The notes beneath the pieces are model-generated. The model made no database searches, had not been told where the DNA came from, and saw only the letters and a list, made by a program, of their open reading frames with translations. Of a stretch of DNA of 64,000 bases, positions 24,501-35,990 are shown one piece after another. Both the position numbers and the translations under genes were made by a program. Position 1 is the stretch's first letter. Every line of letters starts with the position of its first letter. Source of the DNA: Rhabdornis inornatus (Eukaryota > Chordata > Aves > Passeriformes > Rhabdornithidae); NCBI GenBank assembly GCA_013397075.1, contig VWZS01002022.1:496001-560000 (forward strand), written 5' to 3'.

Positions 24501-27234
24501 TCAAGAAAGTGTAAGAGAATATTACTGACAGGAGGTATGAGGTCATAATTGTAAGGTTTATCTTTAGTTTAATTATGTTTTTAATGTGCAAGGCAGAATA
24601 CTAAAGCTGTATGAATGCAGCTAAGGATGTTCCGGTAATGACTCCTCAAACATTAAAAACTTAAAAAACTCCTATTACTCTGCTATGTCACTGTGATCAT
24701 TAAAAATCCTTCCTCACACTTTGTTCCATTATACTCTTTCATACAAACAAGCTGCAGGATCACAGACTCTACTTCCTGTGAATATGTATCAATTAACATC
24801 CAATTAAGACAACTGTTGGGTGTCCTTTTCAATCAGGAGGAAAAGCAGCAAAAGACCAAATCCACAAAGGTCATTTGTATTCACTGACTCTCTGTAGTAT
24901 TAGCATGCTGCTCTGCTAGCCTGACTGCTTTAATTGAGATTAAAAGTTGCTGCCCCGGAGAAGAAAAGTCCAGTTTTCTTCTTTATTTCTTGCACTTTCT
25001 ATTCTGCTTTTTTTCCCCCTAAATTTTCCCCTTTTTAAATGTCTGAAATTATCACAAGAAGCATTGCTGACATGGCCTTTGATCCAAACCAGCAGCATAG
25101 TCATTCTTATTTGAAATTATTTTCTCCTGCAACTTCCTATTTCAATATTTGGTTAAGACATCTGTGGGGTTTGATTTCTTCACCATTCTTACTGTTTCTT
25201 TTTTATAGATTTAGCCAAAGTAACAAACCCTTAAGGCGAACGGCTAACATGTTTTCATTGTGAAAATTCTTCCACTCAGGCACAGGAAATAATGTGAACT
25301 TAGTTTTGAATTCAGGTGTGAGTTCAATTCCTGGGACTAGAAGATGGCCAAGGGATCTTTAACATCCAGGGGGTTTCTTACTGACCAGCCCTTCAGACTC
25401 TGCTTGGGATGTTAAAAATAATTTGGGCTCTTTCCATCTTCTGCATCAGGAATAAAAGGGATTCTGCAACCCAAATTTTACATAGTTTCACAAAAACCAC
25501 TGTCCTCTGTGGGTTGGAGGGCAGGTGTGGTCAGGACTGAACAGACATTTCTGCTGATAATGTACATAAGGGACCACAATCATGTCTGTCCCTTTAGCAG
25601 CACTGGCTGCTGTAGGGTGGGCAGGGATGAAAGGCTAAAATCAGGGAGTTTAATCACTCAGGGAAAAAAGATGACATCAAAACACATTAAGATCAAATCT
25701 ATTCACATCATTAAAAAATATACATTTAATGTAATTTTGCAGATTGCATTACCATTAAAAATTCAGTGGAAGGCGGGTCTGCATTTATCATAATGTGGCC
25801 CAGGAAACAAATGTCCTCAGTAAAATCAGGCTAGACAGTCCATCTGTTAGAGAGAACAACTGCACTCCCCCGGAGTAATGGGCTGCAGCTCACAAAAAGT
25901 CTTTCCCTGGAGATTCTAATTTAGTAGGTCAACTTTGAAATTAGAAATAAAATCAGAGACTCAGAGGCAGCACTGAAGTCTAGAAGAATTCGTACGGTGA
26001 GTGGGGTATTTACTTCCCTGAGACACCCAAAGTTCCAATTGTGGCTGTAAAAGTGACAATTAATCTCACATCCCCAGTTTGACTTTCATAATTAAGCCTT
26101 GAGAGTAATAATATTTATCCACCTAATACCTATCAGTGCTGCAGAGATGAACAGGACAATGCTTGCACATACTTGAGGACTAGGCATTATAAGACTTATC
26201 AGATCAGCATTCCTAAAAGTATAAGAGAGTGGTAATAAAATTTTTAAAAATCAATTAAAATAGTAAGAACAAATATTACCAACGTGTAAAAAACCTGTAA
26301 CTTGCATTGAAATGAGTGGTCCATCTTGCTTCATCTAAATGCCTACAAATCAATGTGTTACTATTTAAACTGAGCAAGTCTTTTTAGACCAATTAAATGA
26401 GGGTAATTTGCATCCTACAGAGCACTTGCAGCTATTTCTCCTCCTACTCATTTGAAAATAAAGAATGCAAAGCAACCAAAAGCAAGCTCCAAGCACCTGC
26501 AACTCATAGATCAAGAAGTAAAGTGATCTTTGGCAGGTTATCATCAAAAGAACTTTAACTTGACCTCAAGGAGACAATTCCTCTGAAACTTAGCAGAGAA
26601 TAATGATTGCAGGCAAACATAACTAACAGTGCATTTATGGGAAAACCAAGTCATGCTTTACTAAAATGGCTTATTCAGCCTTCAAAATACATAGGATTTA
26701 TTATTTTGTTTACAGTTTATTACTATTTTCAGTCAAGTTTATCAAGGAAAAATCCACTAAAACTGATTCAGTTGACTAAGCGAATAATAAATATAATTGG
26801 GGGCAGAAAAGGATAAGAAGGGAAGTATGTGAAATCTAATGCAACCACTAGTAAATAGTATAAAATTTAGAAATTGCTCTCACATAAAAATTTGGGGACA
26901 TTTAAACCACTTAAATTTCACTTTATTGTGAAGTGTAAAGCTCTGTTTTTTCTACAGCAGTACATGCAAAGAAGCTGGTTTAACTTCCTTGACTTTTATG
27001 CACTTAATGTCAAACAATGCAAGAGCTTAATTTTTCTTCAACATATGCTGATACAATATCCAACGTTGTCTTGACTGCCACAATTGCTCAGATTTAACCT
27101 AATTATTAAGGCTTTATATAGATGTCTGTCTTATTGCTGCTTGCTTTAATTCAACTTTTTTCCCGTAGTGAATGCTCTTCAAAGACTTAGTCTCAGAAGC
27201 TTGTAAACACTTGTGTAATTTGTACCCTGCTGGG
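18546..27234. other. A+T-rich noncoding DNA, no gene seen
   Basis: About 8.7 kb of short open frames. The longest, nominally 129 codons at 22140-22529, begins at GTG rather than ATG and has no known domain. Splice-donor-like strings occur near 23139 and 23572 ('caggtaagg') and near 25996 ('ggtgagt'), but no exon with both borders and a recognisable peptide accompanies them. No CR1 or LTR was found. Confidence 0.55.
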
Positions 27235-27370
27235 GCTGGCAGGGGTAATTTGTCAGTTTTATTTGCAGCAGGCTGTAACTAAACCCTGCCAGATGTAAAT
27301 CATCTTTTTGTGCTCTTTGCTGTTCAATTGCAAATGAATCTCTTTCCTTAGATTAACACTCCTATCAACG
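27235..27370. promoter_or_regulatory. Candidate conserved noncoding element (weak)
   Basis: The segment combines 'gggtaatttgtcag', 'gccagatgtaaatcatc' and 'ttcaattgcaaatgaatc'. These are homeobox/POU-like and E-box-like words in a block with no repeats or low-complexity tracts. This is a judgement on motif texture only. Confidence 0.15.
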
Positions 27371-30161
27371 AAGTCAGAAGTTTCCAGAAAAATTTAGAAA
27401 ACCCTGGAGTCACCTACTGCTAGGCTTATTATACAGTTCAGCAACTGTTTAAGGTAATTCTGAGAAAACAGAGAGAATGGTCTCTGTAGGCAAGTTCGGA
27501 GTGCAAGCAGAACTTGTGAGCACCACAGAAAAGCAGAGTGAAGCCTCAGTGCTGTCAGCTAAAGCAGCACCTGCAGTGGTAGTGGTGACACCTGGGTGAC
27601 AACACATTTTTACATATTAAGAGTAGGAGTGCCTAAATGGGAGTGTACTCTGCCAAAGCCTGCTCTCTATAGACCTCCTGCCTCTGGGTGTTTTGTTTTG
27701 TTTGCTTGGTTTCTAATGTTTATTTATTTATTCGAGACCATAAGGAGCGTCCTGCTGGACCAGCAGTTTCTTGTGTCTAGTGGCAATAGAAGATGATTTC
27801 TAGAAAAAGAATGTACAACCTTGTACAGCCCTGCCTGACTAAAGCTGCTGTGTGCTTTGAGTTCCTTCCCTTGACTCAGATCCATTCCCAGTTCTCTAAA
27901 GTGAAGAGCATCTTCCCTAGTTCCTGTGGACCAGACTGAAAGTCACCAAATCGAAAATAAACATTACAGCATTAATTAAGAACAGCTCAGCACAGAGAAG
28001 GTATGTGCAGTCTCAGGGTTCGGTTTCAATCACCAAATATTTTCTGAGCTGGTCACCACCTGTGACAGCATCGTGTCATCTCACAAGCATGGAAACAAGT
28101 GTGAGTTCAAGTCTGACAGAGATCTTGCAGGAAGTTGAGCAACCACAACCTTTATTAAAATACCAGGCAGGGAAAAGAGCTTGTTCAATGGCCTAGGCTC
28201 AAAGAATGGCTGCTGTGAGTGCTCATGTATTAACTACAAAACTACAAAATATAGGCATAATTTTCAAAATAAAGTGGTGCAAATAAATTTTTCTACTGAG
28301 ATACAAACTACAGCAAAAGTGTTTCCAGCAGCCTAGTGTAGAAAAACTTCGTATGCCAGAAGTGTCTTTGGTGCTCAAACAGATTCACATAGGAAGTACC
28401 TGTGCAAAATGCATGTATGCTTTATAAATTGTTATGCTTAAATGCTTGAGAAATATAACTTTTCTCTTGGGAGACTGTTATATAGACTACTGTGTCTAAC
28501 ATAAAAAGAATATCCAGTTTCCAAACCCAGGAATAGAAAATTACTTACTTGTAGCTGCTTTTCCCTGAAGATATACTCTGTCATAAACCTCAATTCTGGG
28601 TCTGTGCTTTCACCCCCAAGGAAGGCACAGACCCATAAAAAGCCCTCAAGTCAGACACAAGCACAATTTTGGAACTCCCTCAACCATCAGTTTATTCAAC
28701 TGGAAAAAAAAGACACATTCCTGCCTATTAAAAAAATTATATAGGTAGATCAATAAAAGGCTTCAGATCACTCAGCTGTGTCTGGAGTTCAGGCTAAAAA
28801 GAACATGAAAACAGTAATTCCTTCCTGCACAAGTTTTAGATCAAAGGGCTCATTCACTGATTCCGAGCAATCCAAAGCTCCCAGAATTTGTGTCCATGTA
28901 CTCGAGGTAGAGCAAATGCACAAAAAAGGGGGCCTGGCACACTCAGAGCTGTGGCTGGAACATTTGCTCTGCTATGTAGCTTTTGCACAACAGAGCAAAG
29001 CCTGAGAACATTCAGGTAGTTAAAAAAAAAATTGGAGGAGAACATTTTGCTTTTTGGAACCTTGACTTAAGAAGGCATAAAACTCTTTTAAAAATTTGTG
29101 TTCCTATCTAAGATTTCAGCAAAACAAAGGTTCAAAATGTAAGGAGCAGTGACTTGGGCACCCAGCCTTCACCTGCTGGAAATGCCAACCAGAGATTACT
29201 GGAGACATTCAGCATGGCGAGTTTCTTACGCAAATCTGTAAGGAAAATGAAAATTAAGTATTTGTCATTACATACATTTAGTAATCACTATCTGACATAT
29301 TTTTTCCAGGGATCAAAGTTATTTATTGTAACAATTTGTAATAAAAAGCAGGTTTCAAATATGAAATGTCTTCATCTGTGGAAACAAGCTTTCAAAAGTA
29401 GACTGGATTTTAGACATGTTACCAGACAAAATACTTTAAAAAAAATTATTTCCAGCATAAAACCTTAAATATTTATAACTTCATTCCTATACACCCCAAG
29501 AACACAACTGATCTATCCATAAATAATACTAAAAGATGAATAATTATTTCCTCTGATATGCCCTTCTAAATCTCACAGTACTCTTGAAAATAGAAAGGTG
29601 CCAGATGGATGGAACAGACTTTGTGGGTGGAACACCTTCAAAGAAGTTTGCTTCAGAAGCAAATTCGTTTTAAAAACCGAAGTTTTCATATTTTGGGCAA
29701 TATTCAACCTGTATTGGGGACATATTGGACTGAAAAAATCCAATAATTTCTAAGTATTTGAACAGCCTTTGATCTTTTTTCTCCTTTTCAGTTACCATGT
29801 CCTTAAGGCTGTCATTGCTGGCGTGTCTGTAATGCAGAACACCATTGCCTCAGCACCATCCCACAGCACAAAATATAACAACACCCCCAAAACTCAGGAA
29901 CTTGGGCCAGCTTTCTCATGGAACAGAGCGACACTGGCAGGATTTGTTATTTTGTGTGGGTTTGTTAAAAAATTACATATACTGTATTTAAAGAAAATAT
30001 TAGAAGAAAGCTGGCTTGGATACTCCAGGAACAGGGAATTTCCAGTCTGCTTTGTTGAGGACACGTATTTGTTTTTCAGAAGCAGCCAGGTACCATTAGC
30101 TGTGCCCCGGATGACACAATTAAAATAAATTAAGAATCTTTCACTGAGAGGCAGTGAAGGG
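27371..30161. other. A+T-rich noncoding DNA, no gene seen
   Basis: Open frames reach at most about 119 codons (29769-30128 plus; 30250-29894 minus) and overlap on both strands. No protein family is recognisable. The stretch immediately precedes the CpG island. Confidence 0.5.
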
Positions 30162-30530
30162 CGGGCGGGAACGGAGCCCTCAGGTTTCAAAATGGCGGGA
30201 GCGCATGGCCGCGGTGACCACGGGCACGCTGTGGGGACGTTTAACCGCAATCATTTGAAGTGTTTAACACCACAGAGATTAAAAACCTGTTCTGTCAGGC
30301 ACAACATTTACTTCTCCCCTGACTCTGGCCTGCGAGCTGGGGAAAAGGAAACAGCTGTGGCCGGCCCGGCCTTGCTCAGGGAGGGGCCGCTCCATGCCCT
30401 CCCCTCAGGCCTGAGGGTGTGGGGCCATCGCCTTCCCCTCAGGAAACAAAAGGGAAAAGTTTCCTTTCCTGCAGCGTTATCTGTCGTTACAGCGTCACGG
30501 ATTGGAAAGGTGCAAGCCGAGCCTAAAACG
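30162..30530 (+). promoter_or_regulatory. CpG island, candidate promoter or first exon
   Basis: I count about 22 CpGs in roughly 370 bp, whereas several kilobases on both sides are almost free of CpG. The segment is locally G+C-rich, including 'ggccggcccggccttg' near 30359-30374. At 30190-30197 the word 'aaatggcg', continuing 'ggagcgcatggcc', matches a YY1-type site fused to an E2F-like 'ggcggga'. This combination is common just downstream of transcription starts of TATA-less vertebrate promoters, and the YY1 orientation favours transcription on the plus strand. No TATA box is evident, and I could not pick a convincing splice donor. It may serve a noncoding RNA, an alternative first exon, or act as an orphan island. 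Confidence 0.55.
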
Positions 30531-30725
30531 GGATGTAATTATAGAGCAGTAGAACTCTTTTTAATTTGCCATGCAGTTATAAAACCAGAAAACATTGCTG
30601 GAGTGTCTCATCTGTTAAACTCAACAATACATTATTGTGACAATCTGAGCAGTCTTGGCAGCTTGGGTGGTGGTTTTTTTGTTTTTTTTTTTAGTGTCTT
30701 CAACTTAAGAAGATTTTCGTCGTAG
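30192..30725 (+). CDS. Open frame starting inside the CpG island, coding status doubtful
   Basis: A 177-codon frame begins with the ATG embedded in the YY1-like word of the CpG island. Its first 40 residues or so are Gly/His/Arg-rich. It then runs through G+C-rich DNA into an A+T-rich part and ends after a Phe-rich stretch encoded by T runs (30674-30692). I recognise no domain, signal peptide or family. The length is partly explained by the low stop frequency of the island. It could contain a short 5' coding exon, but nothing in the sequence proves this. Confidence 0.1.
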   Translation: MAGAHGRGDHGHAVGTFNRNHLKCLTPQRLKTCSVRHNIYFSPDSGLRAGEKETAVAGPALLREGPLHALPSGLRVWGHRLPLRKQKGKVSFPAALSVVTASRIGKVQAEPKTGCNYRAVELFLICHAVIKPENIAGVSHLLNSTIHYCDNLSSLGSLGGGFFVFFFSVFNLRRFSS

Positions 30726-33700
30726 CTCATCTAACTTGCTTTAAGCCTGTTGCAGTGATCATTTGCTGATGTAAAAAAAAAAAAATCGGTACAACTCCTT
30801 ATGTAAGAAACAATAAATTGTGATGCATGAGACATCATCATAAAGTGAGATTGCGTGAGGAAATGAGCCGGGAGCTGTCTGTGAGGATGATTAGGGTGGT
30901 TTTGGAGGTGGGAGGAAGGCTCCAGGCTGCAGCGCTACTGCAGCAGCTGGAGCTCGATGCCCTCCCCTGCTCCAGGACTCCACTCCCAAGCACCTGGAGG
31001 TGACCAGAGCAGCCTGGGAGCCCAGAAATTCCTGTTCCCTACATTAGACAAACGTTCTCGAGACCTCCCCACCTCTAGAAAAAAAATTTGCAGGCTCCTG
31101 AAGTACTTTTGGATTAAAAAAAAAATCTTTCAGTCAAACCCCCTCTTCTGAAGACTCTTGATTTCACCCTAAGAATTCTCAAATACTTTTTATCTTCTAG
31201 ATAATTCTGGAGGTTGCAAATTGCTCAATTCTGACAAAGCCATCCTTTTGTTAACAATATCCCCATGTCACACACCTGTCATCTTTGCAGATGTCATTTT
31301 GTAAGTTTTGAGATTTTTTTCCAGTTTTTTTGTTTGTTTGTTCAAGCTGGTGAAAGAACCTGTTTCCTCTGAATTAATGAAGTTTTTTCATTCTGGGTAA
31401 CACTCTAAGTTTATATATTGTGTCAAAACTAGCAGATTGACACACCTATTGAACTCTTCTTCCTGGTAATATATCACTCAACCAGGAGTATTATGATAAC
31501 ATTTGCAAACTGAATGTGTTTTGATGAAAATAAATCAGCCCAGCCTCATCACGAGCCAACATTTAGTCATCCAAATGCAAGGAAAACCTAAAAAAATTTG
31601 TTTTTTGATTTTATGAAAATGTTTAGGCAGCTTTTGTAAAGGACCACATACAGAGATGGCTGCTGCAATTCTGCAGGCAGGATTCTAAATGTTGAATTTT
31701 AAAGACAATATTCTCATCAAGCACTCAGGATTTTTTTCCCCCCCATTTCCTCTTTTATTGCTGCTGCTCAATACTGACCCATCCTGCCCTCTCACTAGAA
31801 AGTGGGAACACAGAACAGACATCAGGACCAAAAGAGAATTTTCAATTAAACAAGAGGCTCCGAGACAAAGGACATGACAAGGAATAGACTGCGGAACGTT
31901 TAGATTTCTTTCAGAGCAACACTATTTTAGAGCTTAGGAAAAAAGCCACAACTAGATCTGCAAAGATAAGACACCTGATTTGTTAAGGCTGTGCTGTGCC
32001 GTATTAATAATGCAAAGCATTTTGCAGTTGAGGATGTCAGTTGCCAAGGGGAGCACTTGGTAAGAGCTGCTGCAGGAGCTCTGGTTGGAGCAGTGCTGGC
32101 ACCCATGGAAAGGAGCCTCATCCCACTGTTGTTCCATGGCAGCTTTAATGAGCAAGGCAGTTCCAGTCCTGTTGGGTGCCCCTCTGCACTCCAATGAACA
32201 TGTTACTGTCAATGCAGACACATCAGCCAAATGGAAGGAGACAGCTCAGAAGTCAGACAAAGGTTGCCTGCTAGTGGGAGCATGAGGAGGAAACTCTGAA
32301 TAAATAGATTCAATTTCATCTCTGTCAGGAATTTCCTCTGACACCCTAAATAAAACATTTAGCACCTTATCCCAGCAGACAGAGGCCTTTTCTTGACTGT
32401 GAATGAATTCCACAGCTCATTGTGCCTCCACTTCCTGTCCCTGCAATGGGAAATAAAACACTTCTCTTCCATAAACATCCACAAAGCATTCTGATATTAT
32501 GGTGATGGAAAGCACCTGTACAGAAAAACCCCTGTTTTCATAACAAAACCATCTTGAATAGCTTGGTATTGTTTATTCCATCCATCTGCTTCCATTTCTC
32601 ATGCTCCTGTGAGAAATCTTTTTATTTTCTTGTCTCCAAGGATTATTTACTGATTCTGGCAAGGTTGGTACGTTTTGTAAAATAATTGGATCAAATTAAT
32701 CACGGTTGCAATATTATTGCTATCAGTGCATTTACCCTACAGTAACTTCGAACCTTTAAGATCTGCCATCTTTATAGTCTTTGTAAACTCTTTGCATTCA
32801 GATGATTTAAAAATTTTAAGATGTGTCCTTGGAAGTCCATATAAATAAGGAAGAAAAAAATAAGTTTCCACTTAGGTATGACATCTCTCTATACCACCTA
32901 TCTTTGTCTTTTCTTTCTGTCACTTATGTGGTCTCTGGACATTGTACCTGTAATTAGATATTTGCAACCCTCCCAAAGACCTTTATGCACATTTTTGGTT
33001 GCTTACTGGCAATGACAATATTGCTCAGCCTTAGCTAATGTTTTCTAGATATTTTCCCCCTACTTAAGTCAAAATTACAAATGTTCTTGCCAAATCTCCC
33101 AGAATACCAAATGTCCCAAAGCCATTTTCAATTGCCAAAAATCCATTCTACTAAAAATTAATGCAATCACTGTTACACAGAAAAGAAGAAAGCCCCATCT
33201 GCACCATAATACTGCTCACTTCCCCCTTGCTATTAAGAGTTCAAAATAGATTACAAAAGTGTTGAAAAGAGCCCTTCAGGCACAAAGAACACTCAGAAAG
33301 CAGAAACATCCATAAACATCTTTAAAAAAATTGGTTTCTTACTTCTGCTAGTCTAACACAGGGTTTCTTATTGCAATGTTATGCTAAAAACATGAGAGTT
33401 CATGAACCAAAGCAGGAGTACCTAATAAAATTATCAGATCAATATCTGCTGCAGCACAGACTCTCTATTCAATCCAAAAGCAGCAAACAAAAAAAGAACA
33501 TGTTATTCTGTTTTATTTCAGAGTGAGAGCAAAGTTAATTTGAAAAAGAATTGGGGGAAGACACAGCTGGAGAGCAGAGTTTCCAGCCTCAGGAAATTCA
33601 AGGAAATGTAATTGAGAACAAATTATCTTTAATTACTTTTGACCAAATCAATAAGAAACATGGAATAAAGAGCATGATGGCTGCCACCTGGTAGAAGACT

Positions 33701-34331
33701 AAGAACACCAAAGTTGAAAAGTGACACAAAACTAAAACACAGCTGTGGTAAGGACAATCAGAGCACTTCTCTTACCAATTAAAAAAAAAGTGTAAAGGGT
33801 ATTAGCTCAAAAAAAACAACCAGTGCATGCAGAAGTTAATGGTTGTTTTTGGCCACTTCTCACTGTTCTCAACTGTGAAGACTGTTAACACTTCACTATG
33901 TTGTCCACTCCCAAAATATCCCATCATTACTCAGGAATCAGAAAGATGAATCCCCAAGACCTCTCGTTTCCTTCTGAATCTCCATTACTTCTCCCGTGCT
34001 GGCTTTTATTTACCTAACACCAATGTAAGAATTCTTTACTGTTTGAGTTTAATGCAAGCACTTCTTGTCAGTGTGTCAATAAACCAAAGCAAGATCTTAC
34101 CTCTCCCTTGGCTTGGTTCCCAGGTCTGAGCAGGAATACTCACACCCAGAGGTCATGTGTGTGTAAGCAGGGCTGGATGGGACAGAATCCTCTGGCAAGG
34201 CAGAGATGGACAAGCTGCAGGGGCTGCACTGGCATCCAGCAGCAGTGAACACTCCCAGCCTGTCTTTAATAATTAATTAATAATACATAGTCCCCATTCC
34301 CACAGTAGTTTAGCAGTTCAGCACCTTTAAG
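30531..34331. other. A+T-rich noncoding DNA, no gene seen
   Basis: Besides a T-rich run at 30674-30692, noted with the preceding frame, there is an A13 run at 30773-30785. Open frames are short, and those at 31927-32285 overlap in several frames on both strands. No repeat family was recognised. Confidence 0.55.
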
Positions 34332-34450
34332 ACATTAATCCTCACAGCACCAGTATGGCATTATCCTCTGTCTTGCTGAAGAATGAGGGTGGAACAGGAC
34401 AAGCACCTTGTCCCAGCTATTCCAAGCAGGGCAGTGAACCCAAAACCTCC
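34332..34450 (-). repeat. MIR-like SINE remnant
   Basis: In order, the plus strand shows 'taatcctcacagcacc', 'gcattatcc', 'ctgaagaatgagg', 'caccttgtcccagct' and 'cagtgaacccaaaacctcc'. This order parallels the complement of MIR ('taatcctcacaacaaccct', 'attatccccattttacagatgagg', 'cttgcccaaggtcacac', 'gattcgaacccagg'). The agreement of several blocks at proper spacing makes an old MIR copy on the minus strand likely. Confidence 0.6.
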
Positions 34451-35972
34451 ATCTCAGCATGGAAGCCCTGGATCCCCTCACACAGCCTGACTAAATGTTC
34501 CAGCATTTGTCACTGTCACTGAGGAACGTGTGAGGAGGCAAATTGCTGAACCTCCTCCTCTCTCCTCAGCCACGTTTTAGTTTAACATTCCACAGCTGTT
34601 CTTCATGTGGCTGCTGGGCACTGGGGTTAAAGCAGATTTCAGATGTGCTGTCGACACCTCGCCCTCTGCCTTTTCCCCTTTCTTATTGCAACTCCTGGGG
34701 GACCTTAAGATCTTCAGCGTTTCAAACAGTTTCTTTAAAAGTCTTGGCACCTATATGTGAGCAGGAAAATGTGTTCATTTTATGGGCTGAGTAAATGAAA
34801 TTTCACTCTGATGTGACCTTTGCTTGGATTTTTTTCTTGGAGGAAAGCAGAGTGGTCATTTTCCATCTCCAGAATCCTGCATCTACATTCGCTGCACACG
34901 TGCTGGGAGGCCTGGCTCAGCTGATCTGTTCACCAGCTCCTCAGGAGGTGTCTGACAGTGATCATCTGCTTTATCTTCTTCACAGTACAGCTGCAACATG
35001 AAATTCTAACAGAAACAAAATTTTATAGCACCAACAAAGTAACACCAAGCTGGCCTGTAACTGAGCACCAACTTTTACAGGTCCTTCACACAGGGATCAA
35101 ACCTGCAAATGGAACATCTTTGTTGTCAAAAACCACAGTCACATTAGCCAGAATTTCAAAATAACTGAAAATTTGATATTACAAGACAATTTTCCCCCTA
35201 GGAGTATACATCTTCTGATTCTTGCATAGGTCTTACTGAAGTGCAGACATGCCTAAAACATTATTAATTTTTCAGTGAAACAGAGCTGACTTCTACTACA
35301 AGTACTATCCTTGGCCCAGAAAAAAAAACAAAACCCTCAGAAAGATGAACTACTTCCTATTTCACTGTCAGACATATAATAGGAAAAAAAAATCCAAGTG
35401 CCAACATAATGCAGACAATGCAGTGAGATGTACTATGGAGCCTGAGGTGAAAGAAAGGGGCTTTGGAGTAGTTTTTCCTGTAAGCTGCTGTATCCCACTT
35501 AGTGAGTAAATGGATTTCTGGCCAAAGCCATTGTCATCACTGAGCCCATTCCCACAAAAAAGCATTCCCTGAGAGGTCCTGGGAGCAACCATGAACCACC
35601 CCACTGGTTTTGTCCGTAAATAGAAAAACTTGTTCTGCAAACAGAAATGAACATTTTTCATGAGAACTAAAAAATCATTTTAACCCCCAACAACAAAGAA
35701 AAACATTAAAAAGATACAATGACAGGCTTCCTGGAATAACTCTCTCAAACAACAACTGGCCAAGTATGACAGATTCACATAGAAGAAAGAGCTGGCTGTG
35801 CTTTGTAACAGGCATTATTTCAAACCCAGATCTCAGAACTCCCTTGATCCAAAGAAAAGTCTTTTTAGTTGGCTTAGGGGCAGAAAAACTATTGGTAGTA
35901 CGAACAACTAATTATTGTTAAATTCACCTCTGGAAGGAACTGGGGGTACAAAACCAGCCTTGTAAGAACACA
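34451..35972. other. Noncoding DNA, no gene seen
   Basis: The longest frame is 97 codons (35661-35368 minus). No repeat family was recognised. A short motif near 35835 ('caaacccagatct') faintly recalls MIR but is too short to call. Confidence 0.5.
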
Positions 35973-35990
35973 CATCCTTTTAAAAGGATG
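35973..35990. repeat. Perfect 18-bp palindrome
   Basis: The word 'catccttttaaaaggatg' is its own reverse complement, with 9-bp arms and no loop. It has no evident partner sites around it. It could be a chance palindrome or a dimeric factor site. Confidence 0.9.

Noticed and set aside
34266..34285. Near-palindromic TAAT-rich string
   Set aside because: Simple A+T-rich sequence readily forms such near-palindromes; no further structure around it.
35820..35850. Short MIR-like string around 'caaacccagatct'
   Set aside because: Too short to separate from chance; no neighbouring MIR blocks in order.
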